DNA from: Atopsyche davidsoni
Lineage: Eukaryota > Arthropoda > Insecta > Trichoptera > Hydrobiosidae
NCBI GenBank assembly: GCA_022113835.1
Contig: JAILWY010000001.1
Location: 16,174,501-16,238,500 of the forward strand
DNA length: 64,000 nt
Direction: 5' to 3'
Shown here: positions 50,601 through 62,633 of the stretch, in pieces
Layout of the letters: each line of letters opens with the position of its first letter
Numbering within the stretch: position 1 is the first letter of the stretch
The notes under the pieces: generated by a model
Database searches by the model: none
Seen by the model: only the letters and a program-made list of their open reading frames with translations
What the model was told of the DNA's origin: nothing
Position numbers and translations under genes: made by a program

Positions 50601-53546
50601 AGAATATATTAAAAAACAAAAGCATATTTTTTGCTTTTAAAAATTAACAACAGCTTCAGGATCAGAGTGGAAAATATCTTTGAAATATTGGTTTTATATT
50701 ACTTCTTCTCAATTACCCATCTAGCAAGGGTGTAAGAGTATTGCCGATTACAAGTTCAGGGAAGTCATCATTCACCTGTCCACAGAAAACGGGTGTTATC
50801 GTTTCGTAATAATATTGCTTAGTGAAGAAATAATATTAAATTGTAGATCTGGCGTTATAAGTGTGATTTGCTGTACATCGACTTTGGCTGCCGGTGTTAA
50901 TTTACCAGCTCAAAGAGTAATCCTTCGATCAGTTTTTGTGGGGAATAAATTTATGAGTAAATCCACATACAAGCAGATGGTTGGCAGGGCGGGCCGGGCC
51001 GGTTTCGGGGGGCACGGGGACAGTATCCTCATCTGTCCTCCGAATCTTGTAGATAAGGTCACACAGCTCATAGTCGCACCTATTGAAGATGCTTGCAGCA
51101 ATATGCACAGCAATGGCGGTGTCAACATGAGGACATTTATAATCGGAGCAATTGCTTTGGGAACGGCTACTACTCCAAAAAAACTCAAGTCATTAGTTGA
51201 AAATACACTATTAAAAGTACAAGCTGAACGGTAACTATTAGAATTTGATTTATATTTTTAGGACATAATTTGTTTATTAAATTGTAATTTTAAAATATTT
51301 ATATATTCTTCCAGTTTTTGACATTGTCATTGCATAAAAAAAATTCATTTGTATTATTACAATGAGTCCTCAAAATATTTCAGAGTAGACATTTTTCTAC
51401 TAATTTGTGCTGGTACTAATGTAGAATTGAAACAAATATATATTTATCTATATGTGAACGTATACAGCCATGTAGGGGCATATAAGTAATGTTAACATAT
51501 TAAGGTATTTTAGATTTAACTTGCTGTATTTAAATTATTTTTCTTTTAGAATGGAAGTGAACATTAAAGATCTCATGTATAAAACAATAGAAATGTTGGT
51601 AAAGATGAAAGTAGTACAGATCAAGCACCAACCCTCCAATGATCTTAATAGTTTATCTATTGTCATGAATCAAACTGACAAATCGATGTTGAACTGTACA
51701 AGCAAGGCCAGTACCAGTGCTGCAACCAATAATCTTTGTACCCTCAAGAATGTAAATTGCATTACAATTTCAAATCACACCGAACTCATTGTGAGCGCTC
51801 TAGGCAAAGCTGCGGTTAAAGGTAAGCTGTTAATATATTCTCGCTTCATAAGAGCATATTTGTTATATTTTCGTATAGCTCATTACCCCACATAAACTCA
51901 ATATGTAATAAATAAGAAATAAAATTTTAAATATCATATATGTACGTGGGTTTTGTTTATTTTTTGGGTAAATGGCTTTAGTACTGAAGCTGAAACTCAA
52001 TGTGTTTTAGAAAAATAAATCCATGACATTATAAATTTATTAGATTTATGGTTCAATAGCTACCACACGTGCTTGTCAATTATAGGGAACTGGCCTCAAA
52101 TTCGGTTGTAAAAATAAGTTACTTCAATTCCATTCTAAAAGTTAAAAGCAGGATGCGACAAGGAAAAAAAGTTGTAGGTAATAGGAAGCCTTCAGGGGCA
52201 ACTGACGTTTTTCATCATGATATTGATGACTGTTTAGTTTTTAAGGTTGTGTTTGTATGGATATTGAGATAAGGTTCTGTGCCTTAAACCCATGCTGACG
52301 TTTTTGTATTCCTAATTATACCCCAATATCTATATTTAAGGTTGCATAGAGTTAAAAAGAGCCACACAGCTTTATGCAGATTTGAGAAAAGCACAGAATG
52401 GTTTGGTTGTCATCGGAGTACTTCATCTCCTTTACTTGGTGACTCCGTACGATCTGGTTGAGACCGTCAAACCAAATTTACACACTTATTATAATATCGT
52501 AAGTATTTGATATTTCGCATATCTGACAATTTGAATTATTGAACCTTATCTAGTGAGATTGTTAGCTCTAGACTCTAGACAGAGAGTTCGCAGTTTCAAT
52601 TCCTAATAAATAATTTAAAGGGACACAATAGATCTCAAGTTTATTTTTATTAAATCAAAGGTAATTTTTATTGATAATAACAAATATTAACCTTTTTTAG
52701 TGTACACATATGGGAGAAGAAGCTTTGCAAACAGCAAATGTAATAGGCATCACTAATTACGTCATAGTTCAAATGGTTAAAGGTAAAATTGCTAAGGTAT
52801 GTTGAATTTCAGGATCAACAATTTTGTTGTTTTCATAGATAAATAGTTTTTTAATTTGTGTCGTACACATTATTTTTGTTTTAGAGTATTTCTGAATCCA
52901 TTTTAAATAGGTTTTATATTGCTCTCATGCTTCACGATCTATGGAACCAAGAATCTTTGCCATGTGTGTCAGAAAAGTTTCTGGTTAATCGAGGAATGGT
53001 CCAGACTCTGATGTCTTCAGCTGCTACCTTTGCTTCGTGCGTCCTCCGTTTCTGCGAAGAACTCCCCGAGTTTTGGGCTTTTAAAGACTTACTAACGCCT
53101 TTCACCCAGCGGTTGGCACATTGCTGTGTTCTTGAATTGGTTCCTTTGATGACATTGCCGAATGTAAGAAAGGTAAAAATGATTTTGGTGTTCTAGAGTT
53201 TTTAACATATCATTTAGATATTATTTTGAAGATATAAAAATATTTTATATTTTCAGGGTAGAGCGATGCAATTATATAAGGCTGGGTACAAATCTATAAA
53301 AAGCATTGCACAAGCAAATCCCACTGACTTAATGGAATCACTGGAAAATATTAATAGAAACGTAGTGAACCAATTGATATCTGCTGCAAAAGTAAGTCGT
53401 GGAAAATATATTAACTTATTTAACATATATCAACATGTTTTTGCATGAACTCAATGACTTTTTTTTTTAAGTTGCAACTTTTGGAAAGGGTCGAAAACTT
53501 ACGAGAAGAAGCAGAGGAAGTCATGGAAGAATTAGGGGTAAAATAA
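47630..53546 (+). CDS. HELQ: HELQ / mus301-type superfamily 2 DNA helicase
   Basis: ATP-dependent 3'-5' DNA helicase of the Hel308/HELQ family, acting at stalled forks and in recombination repair. Fourteen exons: 47630-48671, 48879-49057, 49193-49384, 49487-49568, 49655-49860, 49934-50079, 50238-50402, 50847-51230, 51550-51821, 52341-52498, 52701-52796, 52885-53172, 53257-53391, 53472-53546. They sum to 3420 nt (1139 aa, human about 1100). Walker A PTSGGKT (about 370-376), DELH (about 473-476), SATIGN (about 507-512), [13 protein letters not shown] and [10 protein letters not shown] (about 714-723) are intact. The C-terminus has a helix-hairpin-helix-like segment ([14 protein letters not shown]). 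The first 347 residues, from one large exon, are Asn/Ser-rich, probably disordered and poorly conserved. It lacks a polymerase domain, which excludes POLQ. Drosophila orthologue: mus301. Confidence 0.93.
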
Positions 53547-54697
53547 TAATAGATGTATACTGGCTCTGTATTACGAGTAAAGAAGATACGAAAAACAATA
53601 GCCTTAGATACTCTATGTCTGAATAGTTCACTATATTGTCGTCCCTAGTTTAACAATGACAGGGTTAAAATTTACAAGCTCAACTTCTGACTCCAAATGG
53701 AAAATGGTGCAGAACTGCGGTGGTTTCTGTTATAGAGCAGTGATAAAAAACTTAAGTATTTGGTCTAAATCCCATAGTATTATTTTTATGGGAAAAGACA
53801 CCCTCGGTTTGTTGTTACACATGATTACACATCATTTCAAAACTTTTTAAATCTGTTTAATTTTTATAATAATAATAAATCAAATGTAATGATGAATCAC
53901 ATGATAGAGAAATTGTCACCTGTTTATAAAAAAAACTGTTACTCAACAAAAAATATTTTAGGGTTAGAAACTATTGATGTTAAGGTTGTAAGCAGAGAGA
54001 AAAGACTTTATTTTTTTTAAAAGTTATTATTAATTTTTTTCTCACTTTTAATTTGCAAAATATTTTAATTTTAAATTATTTTTGTATATTTATAAATAAA
54101 TAAATCATGTGACCTTGTGTGACTACGCCAACGAAAGTACTTATGTGCAAGCTAGGTCTATAAATTCTGAAACAATGTTTTTTTTTGTTGATAGATTTGT
54201 ATTTGAAATGATTTCAAATCTTATTTCTGAGTTTTATTATTAAAATATTGTTGAGTTGATTTAATTGTCATCGAAACTAGTGCTACCCAATATTAAAGTA
54301 TTATAAATAAAGTCTCATTACAATGGTCTGACATTTTTCCATTATTATTTATTTATTTGTGATATTTAAACTATGTCTGAGATTAAAAGGGTTGAACTAA
54401 AAAGTAAAATATTTGATTGATAAAATGTTTGGTTATTGGATGATTTTATTGACCCGCTGTCATAGTTTTATTTATTTTATTTCTTTTAAGTTTTTTGTTG
54501 GATCAAGTGTAAATATTATCTTATGTATATTAAAATCACTGTTCATAAGCTAGAAAAATCGTAAATAAGTTCCGCTTTGTGTACTGATTAATTACTTACA
54601 TTTATAAGTGTTATTGAGTTGAAATTTTACAAATGAAAGTATATAAGTGGAGTTTTACTAATGAATAAAAATTTTGATTTAATAAGATGTTTTATTT
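53547..54697. other. 3' flanks between convergent HELQ and RRP8
   Basis: AT-rich. Several plus-strand AATAAA motifs (about 53873, 54090-54100, 54305, 54663) could serve HELQ. No gene. Confidence 0.5.
54690..54695 (-). terminator. Poly(A) signal of RRP8 abutting the stop codon
   Basis: Minus-strand TGAAAATAAAACAT: AATAAA starts two bases after the TGA stop, implying a 3' UTR of only a few tens of bases if used. Confidence 0.5.
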
Positions 54698-57082
54698 TCA
54701 TCGCTTCTTATAAATGCAGGGCTTTAAGTTGAGATTGGGAACCTTATTTCTTTTTTTTATATCATTTTCTTTCTTGAAGTCCATAAAATAGAATAGATTT
54801 TGATTCAAATCTGATTTAATTAGACTAAAACCATACTTTTGAACGTCTTTTAAAAATGCCTCGACATCTTCAAATCTGCTTTCAACTTCTGCTACTTTAA
54901 GGAGGCCCCTAAAATTAAAACAATAAAAATTATTATAGAACAAGTAGATTTTTCACCCATGAATTTATTTGGATACATAAAATGTATACTTATTATAATA
55001 GTGTGAAGGAAAATAATACCAACCCAACTTTGAGAACTCTGTTGGCTTCTATAATGTAATCCTTCAAGTTGGTGCCCATGAGAGATAAGCAGAATACCAC
55101 CACGTTTACATGCGCAGTGAGGAGAGGAGTATGAGACATGTCGCAAGCTTGGACGGAAGAATTGAGAGACACCAGATCAAAAGAATGAACTTTTTGAGTT
55201 ACTGATTTTGACAATCGTCCATCCCCGCACCCCATATCAGCAATGATGTATTCTTTTGGCCTAAAAATAAAACAGAATTATTTATTTGAATAAATATAAA
55301 TAACTAGAGTAGATGTGAGTCAACCTCCTCTGAGGAGAGGCACTTGATGAAGAAGATGACATTTTGGAGCGCACAGGCCATCAACATTTCAAATTAAGTT
55401 GTGACTATCTAGTAATGAAAACAAAAATGTTTGAGTAAAGAAATTGTTGCTTACAGACTTGAGATATCTTTAATGATAACATCGAGTGGGTTCAATGGCC
55501 ACTTATTGACTTGCTGTTTATACCCATCGTGGTACGCTTGGAATGCTGATGGGTCTTCTTTGAATATCTTTTGAGCATCATTGCTTTGCTTCATATACAT
55601 TTGTTCATTGAGATATCTAAAACGAGCACCTGAAATCCAGTTTAGTATTATTATATATGTAGCCAATAATAACAGAATGTCTAGAAATTTGTAAAGCCTA
55701 TGCTATTTTTAAAAAAATGGTTAAATAATTGTCTTTGACAAAGCATTTTTTTATGAACTGAATAAAATAATTAATGTAGATTGGTTGTGATCACAATAAA
55801 TCATGAAATAGAGGTGAGCAACTCAATTCCATAGCTGGTGCCATTGTAAGAAATGTCTTAAAAGGAAATAAAATATACACAAAACTTACTACTAAGCCTT
55901 TCCAACATCTCAGCTCTGAAAGACTTGGGTTTTTGCTTCTTGGGGGGTTGTCCAGGTAAAACTTCAGGTGGTTTGAGATTAACTAAATCACTAGATAATA
56001 AAGTCCGCATTTTATCACGAAGCTTGTCAGATTTTTTATTTAATTTTTCTGGAGAATTTTTAGATATTTTTGTTTTGTTATTAACGATTAGTGATGGGAT
56101 TTTCTTATTGTCATCAGCAATCGGTGATAGTGCAACTCGTACATTTGATGAATCAGGATTTACAACTTTTTTTTTCCTTCTGCGCCTTCTATTCTTTTCA
56201 GCTTGAGTGAGTCCAGCTTTCTTCACCGGACTAATGATATTACTAGAATTTTGCACATCTGCATCATCATCAAACTTTATAATTTTGTTAACAGAAGTAT
56301 TATTGATTGAAATAGGTTGCTTAGCAGCAGCTAGACTTTTCTTTTTCTGTTTTTTGAGAGCGTTCTTATTGAGACCTTTGTCTGTTTTTATTTTTGTACT
56401 GTCGTTCATTTCAACGGTGGGCCCATTTCGATTGGGCTTCTGTTTTTTATTAGAAGAAACATCAGTTACAGGATCACTATTCAATTTATCATCACTCGTA
56501 GCGGAACTGGACAGTTTTCGCTTTTTGTTTGCACGTTTACTAACTTTCGTCGCGTCTTGAGAAGTATCCTGGGGAACAGCGTGGCTTTCATTCTTTTTTT
56601 TGTTCCTGTTGCGTTTCGGTCTGACACTTTTGGTAGTCTCGTTTGGCGGTTTCTCATCTTTATCAATCGACGAGGTAGCATCGGCGGCATCAGGTTTCCG
56701 CTTCTTCGGGCGTTTCGGTTTAACAGTTTCTGCAGTATTTTCCTTTTGCGGATGTTCAATTTTACTAGAACTGACGGCAGTAGCCTTAGATTTTCGCTTC
56801 TTTTTACGTTTTGGTTTAACACTCTCTGCATTTCCATTGTGTGTTTCTTCCGGTTTAGTAGTTGTCGAAGCGATACCGAGAACTTCAGAACTCCTCTTCT
56901 TTTTTAGTTTGAACTTATGAGTCTGAAAATATCAAATAACACAAACTTTATTTACATTGTATATATACCCAAAAGTATATCTGACAGAAGGGTACTATTA
57001 AATATTTTACCAAATTGTCAAGATGGGATATATTTTCTGGTACATCTGCGTCCCACTCTGATGCAGCAATAAGTTTACCCAT
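54698..57082 (-). CDS. RRP8: Ribosomal RNA-processing protein 8 (SAM methyltransferase)
   Basis: Nucleolar S-adenosylmethionine-dependent methyltransferase. The family methylates an adenine (m1A) in 25S/28S rRNA, and vertebrate nucleomethylin also acts in rDNA silencing. Exons: 57082-57011, 56922-55890, 55629-55455, 55260-55024, 54908-54698 (1728 nt, 575 aa). The start MGKLIAASEWDADVPENI is followed by about 300 residues of Lys/Arg-rich, low-complexity sequence with repeated KPKRPKKRK-type basic clusters (nucleolar targeting). The C-terminal domain carries LNPLDVIIKDI, ADMGCGDGRLS (SAM motif I, about 435-444), VHSFDLVSLN, ACDMSHTPL, VFCLSLMGTNL and LKVAEVESRF, all diagnostic. The divergent N-terminus is longer than in many relatives. 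A poly(A) signal begins 2 nt after the TGA. Confidence 0.95.
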
Positions 57083-59025
57083 ATTTGGTGTAATTTAAAG
57101 CATTTAACATATATATAATTGATAAAATCACAGAGCGCGGTCTGCTCGGCGGAGCGCGTGACAGCTACATAACCTCAAATCGCGTCACGCGGGACTCGCC
57201 GGGAGGAAACATCAAAATATGACAAATTCATTTATCTGAAAACATATTTGTTTATCGTATTATATAAAAATTTACCAAGAACTTATAAAACGACTTATCA
57301 AAAAAAAAAAAAAATTATATTGTATAATAATTCTAGTTTGAACTTTCCTTTTGTCATATAGGTACTATGTAGTATTTTTATAAGATATTTTGGTGAAAAT
57401 ATTTTTTTGCTGATATTTTTTTCGAATCTGAAAGCAATTTATTTTTTAAAAAAATATTGCTCTCTCTCGATTAGAACCTGGGACTTCACAATGAGACTAT
57501 GAAAACCATTAAATCCCAAGGCGGTCTTTCAGAAGGTAATATTTTCATTTCAATAATATGCTATGTATAATTCAATATATGTACGTACTTTGTGATTTAC
57601 TTTGCTTTACTGTGTATTGAGACGGAGCTTTACTCTGTATTGCAATGCAGCTAATATTTGACTTCAAACATAATGATGACGAGAAATTATTATTAAAATA
57701 TGATGTAGGTACAAATTGGTAAACAAAAAGATTTATTTTTTTATCCACTATTACAAAATAAAGTATTCCCAAATATGTAATCTCATACAGAGAGGAAATG
57801 CTGGAACACATCGTTTAAAATTACGTTAGACAAGTTTACATGAAAATATTTTCTAAAAAATATATTGAATTATTTTCATATACATCAAAATGTTTCCATT
57901 TCCCAAGAATAAAAAAATCAACGTCTAACCGTCAGACATAGTTTTTGTCAGTCTCTTAGCGATGTCAATCAATCAATCAATGTTTGAAAAGAAAAAAATT
58001 CAACTACAATGTCATAAAAATACAGCTGAATAAACTTTGTGTTGCTTCGTTTTTTCTGGATTGAAAAATTACATTATCTAATACTGTCGTTGGTGCGTTA
58101 ATGGTGTTGTTTTCCATGCAAAATATTTGTATACACGTTTAATTGACGTAATGTTAAGTAAACAACATACGATGTATCTGTTTTATCAAAAACGTTTCGA
58201 AAACTATAATAAAATTTTCACTAAAATTCTACAATCTGTTTGGTCGCATTTTTGCGCCCTCAATACGATCTCAGTCAACCGACATTTTCAGTTCACCGTT
58301 TTAGTGTCGTTTTAACAATCTGATTTCATTTGCAGTATGCGGGGGTCGGATCCAATTTAGTCAAATACGGCTGCATTGCGATAGCGAGCGCTCGGTTTTG
58401 CTACCAAACTTACACTCGAAAAGGAAAAATAATTATTTTACAGCAAAATCACCAATCGATGCTTCAATTTGCCGTAGTCTCTACAGCAGGGACGCAAAGT
58501 TGCCATAACATCGGAGGCTTGGTAATTTCAAAGTTTACTTAGCCTCAAAGTCTTGGGCAGATTATCGAGATTCCCGGAATGTTAAATTGATGGTAAATTC
58601 GATTCACTTAATTTTATTTTTATCGATCTTTCAACCGTTAAAACAAAATTGGATTTTAAAAGGGGTCCGATCGTCGGTCGGTAGATTCGGTATCGAGCCC
58701 TCCCGAGGCACTCCCCGATGGGATCGGTCTGCCAATTCGGATAACTTCCCCGGCATGTACCCTGGGAATTATTCCGAGGGCGAACCGGCTCTCCTCCCGC
58801 AAACGCTTCAGGTTGAGAATTTTATTGCAGAGGAGCGCTTATCTCTCCGCCGAGCGTCCTCAGCACGCTGCCGCTATAAAAAATAAAATAAATAATCAAT
58901 AGAGCATGCATTACCCGAGGCCTCCGCGTGCGAGCGACATAAATACTACTGCGAGTCGTTTTCCGATACGGAAGTTGTTTTCGAATTGCACACTCGACCT
59001 TTTTTATTGTCACACTTTTCAGCCT
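57083..59025. other. Intergenic between divergent RRP8 and B4GAT1-like genes
   Basis: GC-richer at 57130-57210 (probable RRP8 promoter), then AT-rich, then moderately GC-rich from about 58320 to 58960 toward the B4GAT1-like promoter. An AATC tetranucleotide run is at about 57964-57981. Short ORFs at 58330-58542 and 58587-58886 have no recognisable domain. Confidence 0.45.
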
Positions 59026-59345
59026 CGCGGGGCAGGGGCGGGGGCGGGGGAGGGGGCGGGGCGGGGCGGGGAGGGGCGGGGAGGGGCGGGGAGGGGCGGG
59101 GGCGCCGGGGCGGTGCGCGCGCCGAGGCGCTCCGACGCACGCGCGCCGCCATAGCTGTCACTCACTGGCCGGCGCCTTCTGGGGCCGACTGATATTTACA
59201 AAAGAAAGCCACTAAATGCGCCAGCCCATTGACAAGTCCTCGGCTGCTGGTCGCGCGCCCCGCCCGCCCCGCCTGGCCGTGCCCGCGCCCGCGCCCGCCC
59301 CCGCCCCCGCGCCCCGTGCGCTCACTCTCTCCACTGCACTGTCGC
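59026..59345. promoter_or_regulatory. G-tract/C-tract promoter island of B4GAT1-like gene
   Basis: G-rich tract GGGGCGGGG/GGGGAGGGGC repeats (59032-59106) followed about 150 bp later by the opposite-strand type C-rich tract (59255-59325), directly upstream of the candidate first coding exon. Many runs of four or more G make quadruplex formation likely on the plus strand in the first tract and on the minus strand in the second. Confidence 0.55.
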
Positions 59346-59487
59346 GGAATTCGATGCATTTTTGGTGATTTGTTTACTGTGAAGTGACTCCGAGTTTTTC
59401 CGCTGCAGTTTCCCGAATGCTTTGATTCTCTCCCGTGCGGACTTTCGCTCTCGAAGGAGAGCCCGGCCCGCTCGGCAAGGACGTCAG

Positions 59488-62400
59488 ATGACTCAGGTGA
59501 GCGAGCGTGCATCCGAAACGGAGGTTATGTGTTCATAAATATTGATGCGCGCTTGTCATCGCCTCGGAGGCTCCGGCCGCCGCGCGCCGGGGGAGCTCGA
59601 GGATGGACGACGAAATAAGCAAAACCATCCGAACGAATTGAAAACCTCATCGGGGCGACGGACCGATGCGCCCGAATCGACTGTCATCGATCGCATCGGG
59701 GTGTTATTTTTAGCCCCCGATCGGCTGACGGGGGATGATTCCCGCACCCCGCGGACACCCCCCGAGCCCCGTTCCCTCGCGAATGTAAAAAAAATGCAAT
59801 CAACGATCGATCGTCCGACCCTGATCCTGTTTCTGAACTGAAATTGAAATCATTTATGAAAATTGGACGCCGACCCGCGATCGCCTCGCATTTATTATCA
59901 GGCAACGGTGATAGTGGAGTCCCAAATAGAAATTTAATCGGTGTTTAAAATATTCATATGAAATTTAATACCGTAAATATTTTGTCAAGGTTTAAACTAC
60001 AAACGGGTTTAAATATTTAAACTTATTGATCACATCGAAGTGATATTTACTTATTAACGATGATATATTTTGCAATCACATTTCATTTACCCATTTTGAA
60101 ACACAAAAAGCAAGTGATGATAGTGGACCCAATTATATATAAATAGAATTGTCTGTCATGTGTTATCTGAAATGTGGCCGAGTATCATTTATCGATGCAA
60201 ACATGCTATGCTATGGTACACATTGTAAATGTTTTATAATTTTTTAAATAAATATGCTGTATAACCTAACCTAACCTAACCATTAATTTATATCGAATCG
60301 ATAATAAATCTATGAGTTGATAATTATCAAAAAATAAAATGTAATATAAAAACCATTGATATTAAAAAAAAAACTGTTTTTGTTTATCAATAAATATATT
60401 ATATTTGTTTGTAAAGTGAATTCATGGAATTAATATGTACATATTTATTTAATCAAATTATCTATTAAATTTTATTATATTTAAAGAATATATTAGAATT
60501 TAATAAAAAAAAAACATCTTTACAATATTAAAAAAACGAAGATAGAAAAAAAAATTCTTTCATTATATATAGTATATTATTAATAATACGAGTATTTTCG
60601 GTTATTTTTTGGAAAATGATTTTCAACGTATGCCGTCTGAGTGGTTAACATTTCCCATAGGAAAAAAACATTCAACAGGTTCGGGATCAAACCTGAACGG
60701 TGAATTGTTTTTTGTTTATATGTAAGAATTAAATATATTTCTTTCATTGAAAAATCGTATGATGTTATAATTCAAATACTATAAAAAAAAAATTCATCTT
60801 ACAGTCCAATTTGAGCCATTACATTATTTTTAAAATTATTCATAAAATATATCTTCTAAATACGCATGGCTAAAAACATAAAATTAGTTTTGGTAAGAAC
60901 CAAAACTAATTTTATGTTTTTATTTAAGAAGAAATTTTATACTGCATACTGAGGTAGGATATAAATATGACTTTAGACTTTAGATTCACACGCCTGATCG
61001 CAAAAAGGAAATTTATGTGATAAGATTGCGTTACGAGGATATGAATTGTGGTGGGTCATAATGGGAGTGAATGCTCAAGACATATCAATACTGATTTTAT
61101 TTCGAACAGCATAATCCACCATGACATATTTTATCTATGTCAATTTTGTGTATTGAACGTTTTAATTACCTTTACAGGCTTATATTACTTACTAATATGA
61201 TTTGGCACATTTTTTCACACATTAAAAATGATTTCAAAGAAACTCTCAGAAAAATATCATCGTGACTTGTGTAGGATTCGAACCTACACCCCCAAGCTTA
61301 CATGGCTGGTGCACTAACCCTTGCGCTAACGAGCCACCTAGGCATATCGGTTCGTATGTAGATTATGATTGTTAAAAATTCTCGATTAATTGAGAGGCTC
61401 GTTAGCGCAAGGGTTAGTGCACCAGCCATGTAAGCTTGGGGGTGTAGGTTCGAATCCTACACAAGTCACGATGATATTTTTCTGAGAGTTTCTTTGAAAT
61501 CATTTTCAATGAAAAAATGTGCCTAATCATATTAGTAAAAATATATTTTATCAATGTGCTAAAAAAAATCATACAATAGAGAGTGATGGATATAAATGTG
61601 ATGGATAAAACAAAATTTGTCTGGAGGATTGTTTGTAAAGATAATTTGTAACCTTTCAGGTGGGGTGGTGCCTGGCGAGCATGCTAGTGCTGACGCTGTC
61701 CAACATCCTGCTGACGGTGCGCCTGCTGCACTCCTCGGAGTGTGGGCGCGCCGTGGCCCCGGACGCCCCCGCCCCCGCCCCCGCCCCCGCCGCGCGCCGG
61801 GCCGCCCCCCCTCGCACCGCGCCCCCGCCCCCCCCGCCGCCCTGTCTCGATTATGACCAGCGCCCGCCCAACCTCACCGACGACGTCTTCGGGGACCTCA
61901 ACCTGGAGCTGGGGCGGTGGGACTCGTCGCACAAGTACAAGATGTTCGACTATGCCGTCGTAGGCGAGCAATACACGCATCTTTCAGAGAAGTACGTGGT
62001 GTGCCTCGCCACCCAGAGCTCTCTCGAACGACTGGCGTCCATGGCGCAGGTGGCCCACAGGTGGGCGGGTTCAATATCGGCAGCCGTTTTTGCCGCAGGA
62101 GAAGAGCTCGCCATTCTTAAATACTACATAGGATACTTGAGGAAATGCTATCCCGCTGTGAGATCGAAAGTCACATTTCACCTGGCGACTCCCGCGGCGC
62201 GCTTGGGACACTTTGGCTTTGCGACGTCCACTGCGCCAGACCCGACCATGCTGGATTGCTCCAAGCCGGAAGCGACTCTGAATCGGCTGCTAAAGTTCCG
62301 GCTCACGGAGACGACCAAGTGGAGATTCAAGTATCCTTATCCTCAAAACCACCTGCGGAATCTGGCGCGGAGGAACTGTCAGAGCTACCAGGTGTTCCTG

Positions 62401-62633
62401 ACGGACGTGGACATCATCCCCAGCGCGGGGCTGACGGAGTCCCTGGACGCGTTTCTGCGCACTTCCAAGTGCCGGGGGCTGTGCGCGTACGTCGTCCCGA
62501 CGTACGAGCTGGATGACCGAGTTCGATTCCCCCGCAACAAGACGGATCTCATCCGCCTGGCCAGCAAGGGGCTCGCTCGACCCTTCCATCACAAAGTCTT
62601 CATTTACAACCAGTTTGCCACCAACTTTTCAAG
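59488..62633 (+). CDS. B4GAT1-like beta-1,4-glucuronyltransferase, 5' part
   Basis: Golgi type II membrane glycosyltransferase of family GT49. B4GAT1 primes LARGE-dependent matriglycan on dystroglycan. Exon 1 may code only MTQ (59488-59496, ATGACTCAG|GTGAGC). Exon 2 is 61660-62633 (CAG|GTGGGGTGG to CAAG|GTATGT, phase 2). After the join comes a transmembrane segment (WCLASMLVLTLSNILLTVRL), a Pro/Ala-rich stem, and the catalytic domain with YPQNHLRNLARRNCQSY, the DxD-type metal site FLTDVDIIPS, and PFHHKVFIYNQFATNFSR, which matches B4GAT1 (...PTNYSRW). 327 residues are visible. The last roughly 100 residues, with the FDERF/YGF region, are missing and must lie in exons beyond the window. Insects have several B4GAT1-like paralogues, so the exact orthologue is open. 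The first exon assignment is inference. Confidence 0.85.
60262..60281. repeat. Four TAACC units (insect telomere motif)
   Basis: Four perfect copies of TAACC, which is TTAGG on the opposite strand, the ancestral arthropod telomere repeat. It is short enough to be an insertion scar or chance, but it fits an insect origin. Confidence 0.7.
60625..60700 (+). repeat. Degenerate tRNA-like segment
   Basis: GTCTGAGTGGTTAAC resembles the A-box/D-arm of Leu/Ser-type tRNAs. About 30 nt later CAGGTTCGGGATCAAACCTG forms a T-arm-like hairpin with a B-box-like GGTTCGGGATC. The middle is AT-rich and does not fold as an anticodon arm. Probably a decayed SINE or tRNA pseudogene. Confidence 0.35.
60871..60922. 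repeat. Perfect hairpin, 24-bp stem and 4-nt loop
   Basis: The left arm TAAAAACATAAAATTAGTTTTGGT (60871-60894) is exactly complementary to 60899-60922 across the loop AAGA. It lies in an intron. Confidence 0.9.
61190..61538. repeat. Palindromic tRNA-like repeat, locus 3
   Basis: Two tRNA-like heads (minus, about 61269-61337; plus, about 61394-61462) face each other across a roughly 58-bp spacer, each followed outward by the family tail and the terminus CTAATCATATTAGTAA. B-box GGTTCGAATCC and a perfect T-stem (GTAGG/CCTAC) are present in both. The spacer (CGTATGTAGATTATGATTGT) is shared with loci 1 and 2. The arms match almost perfectly within the tRNA and inner tail, with several differences near the ends, so it is older than locus 1 or differently homogenised. 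It sits in the B4GAT1-like intron just upstream of exon 2. Confidence 0.88.

Larger units (their letters stand above)
59497..61189 (+). other. Intron 1 of the B4GAT1-like gene
   Basis: GC-rich for the first 400 bp, then AT-rich. It contains a short telomere-motif array (60262), a tRNA-like relic (about 60625-60700), a perfect hairpin (60871) and, further on, a palindromic tRNA-like repeat (61190). No coding exon seen. Confidence 0.5.

Noticed and set aside
52545..52625. SINE-like relic in a HELQ intron (AGTTCGCAGTTTCAATTCCT)
   Set aside because: Resembles a B-box region but is too decayed to assign.
57465..57540. Possible tRNA-like sequence around GATTAGAACCTGGGACTTC
   Set aside because: Only a weak B-box resemblance on the minus strand, with no convincing A-box or arms.
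61660..62592. ORFs in other frames and on the minus strand across the B4GAT1-like exon
   Set aside because: Shadows of a GC-rich coding exon. Only the frame beginning at 61660 has glycosyltransferase motifs.
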